DNA of 64,000 nt from Fulvia fulva (GCF_020509005.1 NC_063012.1:5642001-5706000); one strand, 5' to 3'; positions 34,519 to 44,836 are shown, counted from the first letter of the stretch. A program made the numbers and translations. Notes: generated by a model not told the origin, from the sequence alone.

Positions 34519-37500
34519 ATGTCGTCGCTAGAGGAGAGGCTGCAGAAGATCCGAAACTCACCGAAACTGCAGAACCAGCAGCAGACTTCCGTCGTCCTCA
34601 ACGCCATCGACGACACGCTGCGATCGCAGAAGAGCGAAGGCACACCGACCGCATACTTCGCCGCCCTGCTCTCACTGCTGGGCCAGTACATCTCGACCGA
34701 CAAAGGACCGGTCAACAAGGACGTGGCCGCAGCAGTTGTCTACCTCCTCGACCTCGTCACCAGCCATGTGCCGGCACCGCTCTTGCGATCCAAGTTCCCT
34801 CAGATCCTCACAAGCCTTGCGCCGGCATTGACACACCCTGATGCCGAGGCGCCGCTGCTCAGAGCCAGCATTGGATGCTTGCAGTCGCTGCTGATCGCAC
34901 AGGACTCGCAGTCATGGGCGCTACCGCAGTCACGATCGCAGTCGAGTCCGCGCGATGCCGTGGGTGGGCTGCTGGCGCTGTCCATGGACCACCGACCGAA
35001 AGTCAGGAAGCGGGCACAAGATGCGCTGAGCAACGTGCTGATGCACCCTCCGCCTTCGCCGTCATTGGATCATCCCTGCGCCGACATGTGTGCTCAGACT
35101 GCGTTGCAACACCTTCAAAAAGCAGTCGAAGACGCCACCAGCAAGAAGAGGAAGCAGCGACAGAGGGGCGACACACAGCATGAACCGAGTCTTATGCACG
35201 CCTTACAGCTCGTGATGACCGTTGCTTCGTCGCAGAACAGCTGGCCCAGCAAGAAGATCGATGCTCTCTGTGAAGTTCTGCTGAACATTTCGAGAGGCAG
35301 CAACGAGTTCATGACCATGGCTGCGTTCGAGATATTCGAGATCATCTTCGCTGGGCTTGCCGACGAAGTGTCATCTTCCAAGCTTCCGAGATTACTCGAA
35401 GTCATCACCGACTTGCAGCCATCGCAAAACGACTCGCAGCTTCTGCCTCCGTGGATTGCAGTGCTGAGCAGAGGTTACGAAGTGTTCGCGCAAGTGGAAC
35501 CCGAGGAGACTTTCGAGAAGCTCCCTGGACTTTTCGGCAAGATTTGTACCTTCCTCGCATCCTCTTCCCACAACATCCGCATCTCTGCCTCTGCGTGTCT
35601 TATCTCGCTACTTCACAACTGTGTGCCAAGCTCTGTCATCCTCGACCCCTCCATCATGGACGAGAAGGTGCTGGAGAATGTTGCCAAGATTATGCGCGAC
35701 CTGCTGAGTGTCAAGTATCAGACTGCATGGATGGACGTGTTTCATGTGCTCTCTGCAGGCTTTGAGGTGCTGCGGTGGAGGTCGCATCCCTTGTTGGACG
35801 ATATTGTCAAGACGATCGGAGATCTTCGCAGCGACGACTCTTTTGCAGGCAAGAAAGAGGCCGATACTGTGCTTTCTGCGGCTATCAAGTATGCTGGTCC
35901 CGATGCCGTACTCTCAGTGCTACCTCTCAATCTCGGAAAGACTGCTTCTGGACCTGGTCGGGCATGGCTGCTGCCCATCATGCGTGACTCTGTCAGCAAC
36001 ACCAGGTTGGCGCACTTTCGGTCCGAGCTGGTTCCCCTTAGCGAGAACCTGTTTCAGCGAGTCCTTAACCACGGCAGCGGTGAGAAGACCATGGAGATCA
36101 AGGTCTTCGAGACAATTGTCAGTCAAATCTGGTCATGTTTACCAGGGTACTGTGAGCTGCCATTGGATCTTGAGGACGCGTTTGATCAGACTTTTGCAGA
36201 GATGCTCAGCAACTTGTTGTACCAACAACCGCAAATGAGAACAGACATCTGCAAGGCTCTTCAGAATCTTGTCGACACGAACAAGGCCGTTGCGGAAGTA
36301 GATGGCGAGGAAGATCTGCTTCAACAAGGACGGCTCACTGGACAGGAGGCGCAAGCCAACCTCAAGCATATGTCTGGGTCCGCGGGTAACATTCTTGCAG
36401 TCCTTTTCAACGTCTACAGTCAGACCTTACCGCACAATCGTGGCAATCTATTACAGTGTATCAATGCTTATCTGAGCATCACGCCCGAACCCGAACTTCT
36501 CGAAACCTATCAGCGTGTGGCCGTCATGCTCGAAAGCGCTGTAGCCGAGACTGGCTCTCAGACACAGGCTGATAAGCAGAAAGAACGTGGCTCCAGCAAA
36601 GATGCGAAGGACAATATGCCGCCCACATCGCATACGCTCATGGACCTCATCATCACCATCTCTACCTACCTACCAAGGGACAGCTTTGCGGGACTTTTCA
36701 ACATGGCCGCAAACATCGTCAACAAGCAGGATGATCCTCAGCTACAGAAGAAGGCCTACAAGTTGATTCCACGACTTTCCGAGTCCGAGGTTGGCCGTCA
36801 AGCACTGGCTGAGCGCAGTGCTGACCTGCAGCAGCTTTTGTTGTCCTCGGCCGAAAAGGTATCGGCACCGGCCCGCCGTGATCGACTGGCCTCAATCGCA
36901 GAGATCATACCAGGTCTTCCACCGTCAGAGCTTCAATTCATCCCTTCGATCATCTCCGAGGTCGTCATTGGTGTCAAGGAAGTTAACGAGAAAGCTCGGA
37001 CTGCGGCCTTCGATTTGTTGGTGCTGATGGGCGAGAAAATGGCCGAAGGGGGAACAGTCGTCAACGCAAAGGTGCCGCACATGCCACCTGATGCGCCTTC
37101 CGTGCCTGCCAGCTTGGAGGAATATTTCACAATGGTGTCCGCCGGTTTGGCAGGCTCCACGCCTCACATGATTTCTGCGTCTATCACTGCTTTGACCAGA
37201 CTGCTCTATGAATTCCACGGTCGTCTCCCCGAAGGGACCGTCACAGACCTGGTGCAGACCATGGACCTTTTCTTGACTTCAAACAATCGAGAAATTGTGC
37301 GATCTGTCCTTGGCTTCGTCAAAGTTTGCATAATCTCATTACCAAGCACTCTGGTCCTCCCACGGCTGGAGACGCTGATACCAAATCTGATTGTGTGGAG
37401 TCATGAACACAAGCAGCATTTCAGAGCCAAGGTCAAGCATATCTTCGAGCGCATGATCAGGAGGTTTGGGGTTGACACTGTTGAGAGATACACGCCAGAA

Positions 37501-38325
37501 GCAGACAAGAAGCTTATCTCGAACATCCGCAAGACGCGTGAGCGAAGGAAGAAGAAGCGAGACGCCGGAGAGGACGATGAAGACGTCGCGGTGGGTGCTG
37601 AGAAGCGACGCAGCAAGTTTGAAAGCGAGTACGATGAAGCTGTATATGGCTCTGCGTCAGACGAAGACGATTCCGGTTCAGATATCTCGGATGATGAAGT
37701 GCTGGGCCGAGCTGCAGCGAAAGGCAGGAAAGCCAAACAGGGCGGAAGCCAGTACATCGTGGAAGATGATGACGAGCCTCTTGACCTCCTGGACCGCAAA
37801 GCTCTGGCTCATGTGTCTTCAACGAAGCCCGCCAAGAGAGGTGCTTCAGGAGAGGGCAAGAAGAACAAGGCCAAAACCGACATTGACGGCAAGCTGGTAT
37901 TCAACGAGAGCTCTGACGATGAATTAATGGGCTTTGACGACCACGGCATGGCTGGAGGTGCGGAGCCCGGGGATGGTACGCTGGAGGGTGGTATCAACGC
38001 CTACGTCAACGCTATCAAGGGCAAGCACGCAGCTGAACGTGGCCAGCGTGGCAAGCTAAAGTTTAAGAATGTCCGGGGTGACGAGGATGAGATGGACGTT
38101 GATGAGGACGATGCTATGGCTGCTAAGAAGAAGCTCGATGCTGTTAAGAGTCCTCGCGGGGGTAAGCAAAAGCCGGAGAGACGATCATTGAATGGGGACA
38201 AGACCCGAGGTGGCGGCTTGAGCGGTGGCAAGGTCCATAAAGCTGGAGCTGGCAGGGGCGGAGCATTCAAGCATGGTCTGCAGCGATCACGAGGAGGCAG
38301 GGGAGGCAGGGGAGGCAGAACGTAG
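34519..38325 (+). CDS. RRP12: Ribosomal RNA processing protein 12 (HEAT-repeat, NUC173)
   Basis: This is a single open frame of 1,268 residues. Rrp12 is a nucleolar/nuclear HEAT-repeat factor needed for processing and export of pre-40S and pre-60S particles. The N-terminus 'MSSLEERLQKIRNSPKLQNQ' and the helical repeat body to about residue 990 fit the family, with the NUC173 region roughly at 300-500. The C-terminal 280 residues are highly charged: Lys/Arg-rich then Asp/Glu-rich ('SASDEDDSGSDISDDE'), with a final Arg-Gly tail 'RGGRGGRGGRT', typical of nucleolar proteins. Length is close to yeast Rrp12 (1,228). It starts 214 bp after the ARMH3-like gene and ends 188 bp from the convergent eL22 stop. 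Confidence 0.95.
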   Translation: MSSLEERLQKIRNSPKLQNQQQTSVVLNAIDDTLRSQKSEGTPTAYFAALLSLLGQYISTDKGPVNKDVAAAVVYLLDLVTSHVPAPLLRSKFPQILTSLAPALTHPDAEAPLLRASIGCLQSLLIAQDSQSWALPQSRSQSSPRDAVGGLLALSMDHRPKVRKRAQDALSNVLMHPPPSPSLDHPCADMCAQTALQHLQKAVEDATSKKRKQRQRGDTQHEPSLMHALQLVMTVASSQNSWPSKKIDALCEVLLNISRGSNEFMTMAAFEIFEIIFAGLADEVSSSKLPRLLEVITDLQPSQNDSQLLPPWIAVLSRGYEVFAQVEPEETFEKLPGLFGKICTFLASSSHNIRISASACLISLLHNCVPSSVILDPSIMDEKVLENVAKIMRDLLSVKYQTAWMDVFHVLSAGFEVLRWRSHPLLDDIVKTIGDLRSDDSFAGKKEADTVLSAAIKYAGPDAVLSVLPLNLGKTASGPGRAWLLPIMRDSVSNTRLAHFRSELVPLSENLFQRVLNHGSGEKTMEIKVFETIVSQIWSCLPGYCELPLDLEDAFDQTFAEMLSNLLYQQPQMRTDICKALQNLVDTNKAVAEVDGEEDLLQQGRLTGQEAQANLKHMSGSAGNILAVLFNVYSQTLPHNRGNLLQCINAYLSITPEPELLETYQRVAVMLESAVAETGSQTQADKQKERGSSKDAKDNMPPTSHTLMDLIITISTYLPRDSFAGLFNMAANIVNKQDDPQLQKKAYKLIPRLSESEVGRQALAERSADLQQLLLSSAEKVSAPARRDRLASIAEIIPGLPPSELQFIPSIISEVVIGVKEVNEKARTAAFDLLVLMGEKMAEGGTVVNAKVPHMPPDAPSVPASLEEYFTMVSAGLAGSTPHMISASITALTRLLYEFHGRLPEGTVTDLVQTMDLFLTSNNREIVRSVLGFVKVCIISLPSTLVLPRLETLIPNLIVWSHEHKQHFRAKVKHIFERMIRRFGVDTVERYTPEADKKLISNIRKTRERRKKKRDAGEDDEDVAVGAEKRRSKFESEYDEAVYGSASDEDDSGSDISDDEVLGRAAAKGRKAKQGGSQYIVEDDDEPLDLLDRKALAHVSSTKPAKRGASGEGKKNKAKTDIDGKLVFNESSDDELMGFDDHGMAGGAEPGDGTLEGGINAYVNAIKGKHAAERGQRGKLKFKNVRGDEDEMDVDEDDAMAAKKKLDAVKSPRGGKQKPERRSLNGDKTRGGGLSGGKVHKAGAGRGGAFKHGLQRSRGGRGGRGGRT

Positions 38326-38513
38326 ATGAGATGTGAGAAAGTTGGGAGGGGGCCTTTGTTTGTAACTGTTGACAGCTGCAATAGCACGTGCACGCCATGA
38401 CCACACCATGCATGTAAGTTGTCGCGGGCTAACTACCAACGGCCTCCGTTGGCTATTTGTACCACCGCTATCCCTCAATGTATCATGCAAACTCAGACGG
38501 GCATGGGCATCGT

Positions 38514-39075
38514 TCACTCGTCATCCTCCTCCTCGCCCTCACCAACGACGTTGAAGAACTTCAGGCTGTACTCGCCCTTGCTGGTGCTGACCACACGGAG
38601 CCAGTCACGGAGCTGCTGCTTCTTCAGAAACTTCTTGGTCAGGTACTTGAGGTAGCGACCGGAGAAGTCCTGGTGTGCGACGACCTCGATCTTGCCGTCG
38701 CCGAGGTTGGAGACGGTAATGTTGTCGCCGAGGTTACCGGTGCGGCCCTCGACCTTGATGCGCTGCTGGAGGAAGGTGGCGAAAGCAGAGGGGTCGAAGA
38801 TGCGGTCCTGGGTTGGCTGCTGGGCGTTGATGATGAACTGTGAGACGCATCGTTGTTAGCGGCGGGCGGGGTGGAGGAGGCTCAATGCCATGGACGGCGC
38901 ACACATACCTTCTTGGTCGTCTTCTGGCCCTTCTTTGGAGCGCCCTTCAGGCCGCCGCCGCCGGCAGTTGGTCTCTTCTGTTCAAACTCATTCTCAGCCT
39001 ACTGCTCTGTGTCGAGACAGCCAGTCAAGGCGTCGACGGGCAGCATAGCGATATACATACAGTGCCTGCAACCAT
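38514..39075 (-). CDS. RPL22: 60S ribosomal protein eL22
   Basis: The minus-strand exons are 39075-39061, 38977-38909 and 38837-38514, encoding 135 residues. The last exon is diagnostic: 'FIINAQQPTQDRIFDPSAFA', then 'RIKVEGRTGNLGDNITVSNL' and an acidic end 'VVGEGEEEDDE'. Exon 2 gives 'KRPTAGGGGLKGAPKKGQKT'. The first exon is inferred as only five codons (M-V-A-G-T) with a good GTATGT donor. The alternative is another start upstream, but no in-frame ATG exists in exon 2. Very short first exons are usual for fungal ribosomal protein genes. It shares a 353-bp promoter with the divergent BRCT gene. Confidence 0.9.
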
Positions 39076-39428
39076 TGTGAGGGGCGTGATGTGCTGTGGT
39101 GTGTCGTGTGGTGGAGAGCGGCGCAAAGAAATGGATATCCTACGCCTGGGGGGAAAAGAGGATGTGTGTGTGTGTGTGTGCGCGCTCTGTGTGAGATGGC
39201 TTCACCCGTTGCATGCGCCTTCGCCGAAAAAATGGGTGCCGAAAGATCTTGGCTCGCAGCGAAAGTGCACAGTCACGTGATTGCGCCCACGTGTGGCGTT
39301 CGTGATTGCCTCCAGCTCCTCGTCGCGTCGCTCTCGCCTGCCTATTGCCCGCTGCCACAACATCTCTCGACAATCATCCGTTCCCACCCACACCCACACC
39401 TACACCCACACCTACACCCACACCCACG
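39076..39428. promoter_or_regulatory. Shared promoter between eL22 and BRCT-protein genes
   Basis: The two genes diverge from this 353-bp stretch. It contains a TG-dinucleotide run (about 39,164-39,180) and two CACGTG boxes at 39274-39279 and 39288-39293, 14 bp apart; the first lies in the palindrome TCACGTGA. A CCCACA/CCTACA-rich run (about 39,387-39,427) abuts the BRCT start codon. CACGTG is the site of Cbf1-type bHLH factors, which control ribosomal protein genes in some ascomycetes; use of these sites here is inference. Confidence 0.6.
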
Positions 39429-42062
39429 ATGGCGGAGGAGGAGAGCTTCGGCGCGCTGTTCCACAACGTCGTGTTCACCATCATGCCCAGCGATGACCTG
39501 GAGGACGACGAGAAGACGGAGGTCTTGGCCGCGTTGGAGAGCAATGGCGGACGCTACGTGCCACTGCGCTCCAGCGACCAGCAGATTGACGAGCTGGACA
39601 ACATCACGCACATCATCTCGACCACGATCGAGTTTCCACAGTATGCCTTGACCGTCGAGCGGGGCATCAGCACGGTGAAGCCATCCTGGGTGGCGCACAG
39701 CGCGAGGAAGAGCAAGCAAGCATCGGCCCGCCAACACAGTCCAGACCCGAGTCAGTACTTTCACAACGTCGTCGTCACTTGTGCCGATCTGCCAGAGGGC
39801 GATGCAGAGGCCATCACTGCCGGCGTCATGGCTCTCGGTGGCCAATTCAGCCATCCACTTACCAAGCTGGTCACTCACGTGGTGACCATGAGCCTGGACC
39901 ATCCCAAGTGCAAGGCCATCAAGGACAAGGGACATAAATGCAAGCTAGTGCTGCCTCACTGGTTCGATGATTGCTTTCGGCTGGGCAAGAAGATCAGCGA
40001 GAGACCATACGAGTTCCCCGATCCGGAACTGCTTCGAAGAAACAACAAGCCACATGTCAAGGCATATCCCTCCCCGGACCTCGAAGGCGCGGTGAGCCCA
40101 TCACCAACGAAGGTTCCAGGTGGCAGCCCGCCGCCCAGCCCGTCTGAGTCTCGCAAGAATCTGAACGCCCTCATGTGCAAGGACATCTTCTTGGACAACG
40201 ACCTCGAGCTATCTGACAACCTCAAGGAAACGATCAATAGACTAATAGTCTACGCTGGGGGTGTCGTGGTAAGCAAAGTTGACGAGGCGGATATCTACAT
40301 TGGGTACTTTCGGGACGGTGCCAACTATATCGCTGCTTCTCGTGCTGGCAAGGAAGTCGCGAACCTGGCATGGCTATACCATGTCATCAACCAGAACAAG
40401 TACACGACACCTTTGAAGCGCCTATTTCACTACCCAGTGCCACGCAATGGTGTCCCAGGTTTCAAAGACATGAAAATCAGCTTGTCGAACTACGCCGGCG
40501 ACTCTCGCAACTACATCGAGAACCTCATTCGCATTTGTGGGGCCGAGTATACCAAGACCATGAAGCAGGACAACACCCACCTTGTCACAGCGCACAAGAA
40601 CGGCGAAAAGTGTGAAGCAGCTTCGGAGTGGAACATCAAGGTGGTCAATCATCTCTGGTTGGAGGAGAGCTACGCCAAATGCGCCATACAATCTTGCACG
40701 AACGACAAATATACCACGTTTCCCACAAGAACAAACCTTGGGGAAGTGACCGGTCGAACAGGTCTCGACATGGCCAGTGTCGAAAAGCAATTCTTCCCGA
40801 AGGCTAGGTCGCCTCAGAAGAAGCCTGCAGAGAAGCCATCTCCACGCAAGACTGTTCCCACCTCGAATGTGCTCGCAGAAGGGGTAACCATGCAAGAAGA
40901 TGACGTTGGTGTCCCGACGACCATCGCAGAAGCAGAGGAGATGGACGTCGATCCGGCTGAGCCAATGACTGTGAAGAAGCCGCGAGGCAGGACACCACGC
41001 TCTGCTGCCGCCACACCACGTGTGGCGAGCGCTAGGGAAAACGCGACTCCAGCAATCACCAGCACTGGCCGTGCGTCGAAGTCGAAAGCGCTCAACAGCA
41101 TTCATGACTCTGCAGAAGACATCGCCCTATATCAAAAAGAACTGAAGCGAAAGGGTGGTGTCACGCATGGCAGGGAGCGCCGCGCTAGCGTTGCAGAAAT
41201 GTCCTCGCCTGCTCCAGCAACGCGGAACTCGCGCAAGCGGCCGAGCGAAGAGTACGAGGTGACAGCCCAGGGCAGTGACCTTAGCGATGGCGAGACTCAA
41301 GATTCTCGCGCGAAACAGAACAAGAAAGCCAAGCACTCCGTCTCGTCCACGCTACCACCAGTACAATACCGTATGATGGTGACTGGTGATGACCGCTGGA
41401 CGAACAACGCGAAGAAGGAGGCCGCCGACAAGGCGATCCTACGCGGGCTCGGTGTTCTGCTGACACAAGATCCTGCTCATGTTGACATACTTGTTGCCCC
41501 AAAGATTCTTCGAACGAAGAAGTTTGTGTCGGCGTTGGCTTGTGCGCCTCTCGTTGTGGACACATCCTTCCTGGAATACGCGCTCAGTAAGAAGAAGCTT
41601 CAGGACAATCCACCAATACTCAAGGACAAGGACAACGAGGATCGACTCGGATTCACGCTTTCTGAAAGTCTTAAGCTGGCCAAGCGGAACAAGCGCAAGC
41701 TGTTCGCAAACTGGGCCATCTGTGTGACGAAAGACGTCAATGGTGGCTTCGACACATACAAGGAGATCATCTCGTTGAACGGCGGCGAGACGATGATGTA
41801 TCAAGGTCGGCAGAAACTATCACTCGCAAAGCCCACCAACCAAGCAGGCAACGAGTTTGACTACGTCTACTTGGTATCTGGGAAGAGCGAAGCTGAAATG
41901 AAGCTGTGGAAGAAATTCCGCGAGAATGCAAGCAGCCAAGGTGTGGAAGCCAAGATCGTGTCCTCCGACTGGGTGTTGAACGCAGCCATGAGCCAGAAGA
42001 TCACGCTGTCGGAGAAGTGGGTGCTTGACGAGGAAGATGAAATGGGCCAATGCGAAATTTGA
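39429..42062 (+). CDS. RTT107: Multi-BRCT genome-maintenance protein (Rtt107/Brc1 type)
   Basis: The protein has 877 residues from ATG 39429; the frame is open further upstream but without a better ATG. Four BRCT domains fill the N-terminal half (about 5-95, 112-205, 250-335 and 338-430), with the typical tryptophans in 'KPSWVAHSARK', 'LPHWFDDCFRLG', 'NLAWLYHVINQN' and 'NHLWLEESYAKC'. A Lys/Ser/Pro-rich disordered linker (about 445-635) leads to a C-terminal BRCT pair (about 638-875, 'SSDWVLNAAMSQ'). Four-plus-two BRCT is the plan of yeast Rtt107 and fission yeast Brc1. Those scaffolds bind gamma-H2A and the Smc5/6 and Slx4 complexes at stalled forks. Orthology is inferred from architecture. 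Confidence 0.88.
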   Translation: MAEEESFGALFHNVVFTIMPSDDLEDDEKTEVLAALESNGGRYVPLRSSDQQIDELDNITHIISTTIEFPQYALTVERGISTVKPSWVAHSARKSKQASARQHSPDPSQYFHNVVVTCADLPEGDAEAITAGVMALGGQFSHPLTKLVTHVVTMSLDHPKCKAIKDKGHKCKLVLPHWFDDCFRLGKKISERPYEFPDPELLRRNNKPHVKAYPSPDLEGAVSPSPTKVPGGSPPPSPSESRKNLNALMCKDIFLDNDLELSDNLKETINRLIVYAGGVVVSKVDEADIYIGYFRDGANYIAASRAGKEVANLAWLYHVINQNKYTTPLKRLFHYPVPRNGVPGFKDMKISLSNYAGDSRNYIENLIRICGAEYTKTMKQDNTHLVTAHKNGEKCEAASEWNIKVVNHLWLEESYAKCAIQSCTNDKYTTFPTRTNLGEVTGRTGLDMASVEKQFFPKARSPQKKPAEKPSPRKTVPTSNVLAEGVTMQEDDVGVPTTIAEAEEMDVDPAEPMTVKKPRGRTPRSAAATPRVASARENATPAITSTGRASKSKALNSIHDSAEDIALYQKELKRKGGVTHGRERRASVAEMSSPAPATRNSRKRPSEEYEVTAQGSDLSDGETQDSRAKQNKKAKHSVSSTLPPVQYRMMVTGDDRWTNNAKKEAADKAILRGLGVLLTQDPAHVDILVAPKILRTKKFVSALACAPLVVDTSFLEYALSKKKLQDNPPILKDKDNEDRLGFTLSESLKLAKRNKRKLFANWAICVTKDVNGGFDTYKEIISLNGGETMMYQGRQKLSLAKPTNQAGNEFDYVYLVSGKSEAEMKLWKKFRENASSQGVEAKIVSSDWVLNAAMSQKITLSEKWVLDEEDEMGQCEI

Positions 42063-42634
42063 GATGGAGCCGCTTCCGAGAAACATGGTCGTTGACAGCG
42101 CTTGCTAGGCTTTCTCTGGACGCTCAGGCCTCAACCGCGGCGGGTTTGGTGGGCGATTCGGCTTGATAGACGTTTGACATTTGCTGGTGTGTTAGCGAGG
42201 CGTTTGTAGGGGGGGGGGGCAGCGAGACTCATGAAATGCATTGACTTTGTTCTGCTGCGTCTCGTTCATTCTGTGCATGCGTGAAAGAAGTGTGCTGTTG
42301 TTGTTGTTGAGCTGATGAACAGTGTCAAGACGACGGCATGAGGTGCCATGATTGGCGCGCCAGCGAAGCTCCTCCACACCTGACGTCGCGAAGCAGCTGC
42401 ACGGTCATGCCGGGAGCTTCTGTCAGCCATGTGCTTAGCCTTGCCTTGCGAGACACGCGATCGTTCTTACATACAGTACACGCTCGTGCTGCTCTCACGT
42501 CACGCCGTCTACCAGAGACAGACTTTCGACCTGCTGCACGTAGCCTGAGTGGCATTGCCAATGTGACGAGGCGTGTACCGCGAGTCGATGGGGCGCGGTC
42601 GAAGGCTGGTTAAACAGTGGACAAGACGGGACAC
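42063..42634. other. Intergenic region, BRCT gene to Nif1-like gene
   Basis: It holds a run of ten or more G near 42,210 and a GTT microsatellite near 42,297-42,308. A 13-bp tract with an in-frame stop (TAA at 42,611) lies just before the next gene. No gene is supported. Confidence 0.6.
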
Positions 42635-44836
42635 ATGGACGAGATGGGAGACGGCGTAGCGCAATCGGCGCCCACGAATGCTGCTGCTGCTGCCGCTGCC
42701 GCTCTATCGACACCAGGAAGGGTCCCCTTCAAGTCCGGTCGCAGCTTCTCTGATCCACCCATCACCACTACGAACACCGCCATCACCACCACCACCACCA
42801 CCACCACCTCCTCCTCCTCCTCCTCCTCCTCCTCCTCCTCCTCCTCCTCCTCCTCCTCCTCCTCCTCCTCCTCCGTTACCCTCCTCCAGCCGTCGCCCGA
42901 GTTCAAGGAGCGGCAACGCAGCAGAGACGACCATGCTCTGCCTGCAACGCCGCGTCCCATCCGCCGACCCGATCTGCTCGCGAGAGGCCTGACCTTACAA
43001 CTCCCTCCCCCGCGAGTCTCCTCCGCCGAAGCGCAGCCCGCTCGAGCGCTGTCGCCCTTCACCCTCCCGCCCAGTCCGAAGCCCGACAACCGCAGTCTCG
43101 ACAGTACGGTCTCGGGTACCGGCGCTAGCTCCACAGCGTACATGCACTCACCTGATCTCTCGCATTCACCAGTCACCAACCTGCCACGACACTCGCGCGG
43201 CCTTGACTTCTCACGTGCATGCACAAGACTACATCACTCCACTGTTGCCGAGAGCAGTCCCGACTCCTCGCCCATCATCACTCAGCGGGCTGTCAACATC
43301 CCTGGTCGCAAGATGTCTGTCGGCAGCATGGCACTGGACTCGCCAAATGTCATGGGGCCATCGAGTCTGCCTTGGGCGATGCCTGCCGCGGAGAAGAGCA
43401 CTATGAGCAGCTCAGTGGGCAGCGTGAACATGCTGGGCAGTGATATGGAGAGCACCGATAGCGACGAGGACGCCAGCATGGGCGGCGACGATACCGAGGA
43501 CCCCATGTTCACCACACCCCAGGTTCACAAGCTCCACAATCCAAGTATGCCTACACCATTTCACGCACCGCCATTGACACCCAGTGGTAGCGCTACTTGG
43601 GCTACAGGTAGTCACTTTTCGCCTGCACAGACCAGCCTGATGAAGACCATGAGGAGATCGAGGCTGCAGAAGCCAGGCCGGAGGAGCAGAAAGAGTTCGA
43701 GCAGTGCAAGTGGAAGTGGCTACAGCTCCGTCAACTCACCACGTGCAACCTCACCTCCACCCTTGCGCAGCATCGAGTCTGCTGCAAACAATGGGTACTT
43801 CTCGTGGACAAATACTGCTCGAAGCCGGCGGGAGAGTCTGGCTATGGGACCAGACGGCTTACATCTGTCAAGTGGCAACGACAGCGGTGATGAAGCCTCA
43901 CGCGATCCCTCCAATCCTTCCACACCTGGCGTTGTGAGAAGACCCGTCACCCGCCGCGGGAACCTCTTGCCAAAGACCAAAGGCTTCGCCCGAATCCGTG
44001 CGGCTCTCCTCGAGGAAGCAGCACCCGTTGATACGGAAAACAAAAAAGAACACGAGACGATGCGTCAAGTCCGTGAACGAGACACAAGCGTGGGCGATCG
44101 CGAGCCTGATCGCCCGACAACAGCTACCGCTGCCTCGTCGCCGAATCTTCTCCCAGCTGTGCCAGAGTGCGCTCAGGAAGACTTGGGCAGGGACGAAAGC
44201 ATGGATGCTGATAGTCGAGGCCTCGGTATGAACTTCGCTGCTCATGCTAGTCGCAACAGTGGTGGCATGAATTACTGGAATCGCTTTGATCCTGCGATGC
44301 GGACACCGCCACCTCCGACTTTCGCTCGGCAGTGCAGTAGCGCCATGTCTGATGTTAACATGGACTCTCCAATGGGTGACCTGTGGCGTCGACCACGAGC
44401 ACGATCGTCTGCATCCGATGCGAGCGAAGCCTTCGTACCGACTGGTCCTCAGAACGGAGCCACCACTGCCGTCAGCGATGACATGCATCTACAGCATTTC
44501 AAGAAGCGTAGACGAGAGGATGACTTCGACATCATGACTATAAAACGTCGTGCCGTGAGCCCAGGAATTTCAGCGCAGAATAGCCCTGTCCTGACCAACT
44601 CGCCTACCACCAAGACCACCAATGGCGATGTGTTGTGGGGCCTGCCACCGGAGAAGAAGGACAAAAAGGATCTCATTTCCTCTGATAGCTCTTTGCCGAG
44701 CGCAGGCACGCCTCAGCTGCAACCCATTAGGAGCGGTGGCAGCTCGATTGGTACGTTGGCCAGTCAAGGCAAAAAGCTCGGGTTGCAGCCCATGGCGGAC
44801 ACGAATGACGGCTTGATGAAGATGAGCATTGAATAG
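42635..44836 (+). CDS. Ser-rich disordered protein, Nif1-like
   Basis: I choose ATG 42635 (733 residues); the frame is open only six codons further up, beginning with GTG after a stop. The protein is almost wholly low-complexity: an Ala run, then eight Thr and 22 Ser residues encoded by (ACC)8(TCC)22 at 42785-42874. Conserved islands follow: 'RGLTLQLPPPRVSS', 'RGLDFSRACTRLHHSTVAES', 'SPDSSP', 'LLPKTKGFARIRAALLEEAA' and 'IKRRAVSPGISAQNSPVLT'. From memory these islands occur in filamentous-fungal proteins annotated as cell-cycle inhibitor Nif1, which in fission yeast binds the kinase Nim1. The conserved islands look like phosphorylation or docking motifs. Function here is unproven. Confidence 0.75.
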   Translation: MDEMGDGVAQSAPTNAAAAAAAALSTPGRVPFKSGRSFSDPPITTTNTAITTTTTTTTSSSSSSSSSSSSSSSSSSSSSSVTLLQPSPEFKERQRSRDDHALPATPRPIRRPDLLARGLTLQLPPPRVSSAEAQPARALSPFTLPPSPKPDNRSLDSTVSGTGASSTAYMHSPDLSHSPVTNLPRHSRGLDFSRACTRLHHSTVAESSPDSSPIITQRAVNIPGRKMSVGSMALDSPNVMGPSSLPWAMPAAEKSTMSSSVGSVNMLGSDMESTDSDEDASMGGDDTEDPMFTTPQVHKLHNPSMPTPFHAPPLTPSGSATWATGSHFSPAQTSLMKTMRRSRLQKPGRRSRKSSSSASGSGYSSVNSPRATSPPPLRSIESAANNGYFSWTNTARSRRESLAMGPDGLHLSSGNDSGDEASRDPSNPSTPGVVRRPVTRRGNLLPKTKGFARIRAALLEEAAPVDTENKKEHETMRQVRERDTSVGDREPDRPTTATAASSPNLLPAVPECAQEDLGRDESMDADSRGLGMNFAAHASRNSGGMNYWNRFDPAMRTPPPPTFARQCSSAMSDVNMDSPMGDLWRRPRARSSASDASEAFVPTGPQNGATTAVSDDMHLQHFKKRRREDDFDIMTIKRRAVSPGISAQNSPVLTNSPTTKTTNGDVLWGLPPEKKDKKDLISSDSSLPSAGTPQLQPIRSGGSSIGTLASQGKKLGLQPMADTNDGLMKMSIE
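42785..42874 (+). repeat. Coding microsatellite (ACC)8(TCC)22
   Basis: These are uninterrupted trinucleotide repeats in frame, encoding eight Thr then 22 Ser. The pure tract is likely to vary in length between strains. Confidence 0.95.

Noticed and set aside
39306..39428. Upstream extension of the BRCT protein to 39,306
   Set aside because: The first codon there is TTG and the extra residues are a Pro/Thr repeat from a CCCACA-rich leader. ATG 39429 directly precedes the first BRCT.
42617..42634. Start of the Nif1-like protein at 42,617
   Set aside because: The codon is GTG right after a stop; the first ATG is at 42,635.
42610..43224. Minus-strand frames with poly-Glu and poly-Gly over the Nif1-like gene
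   Set aside because: They are the other-frame reading of the (ACC)(TCC) microsatellite.
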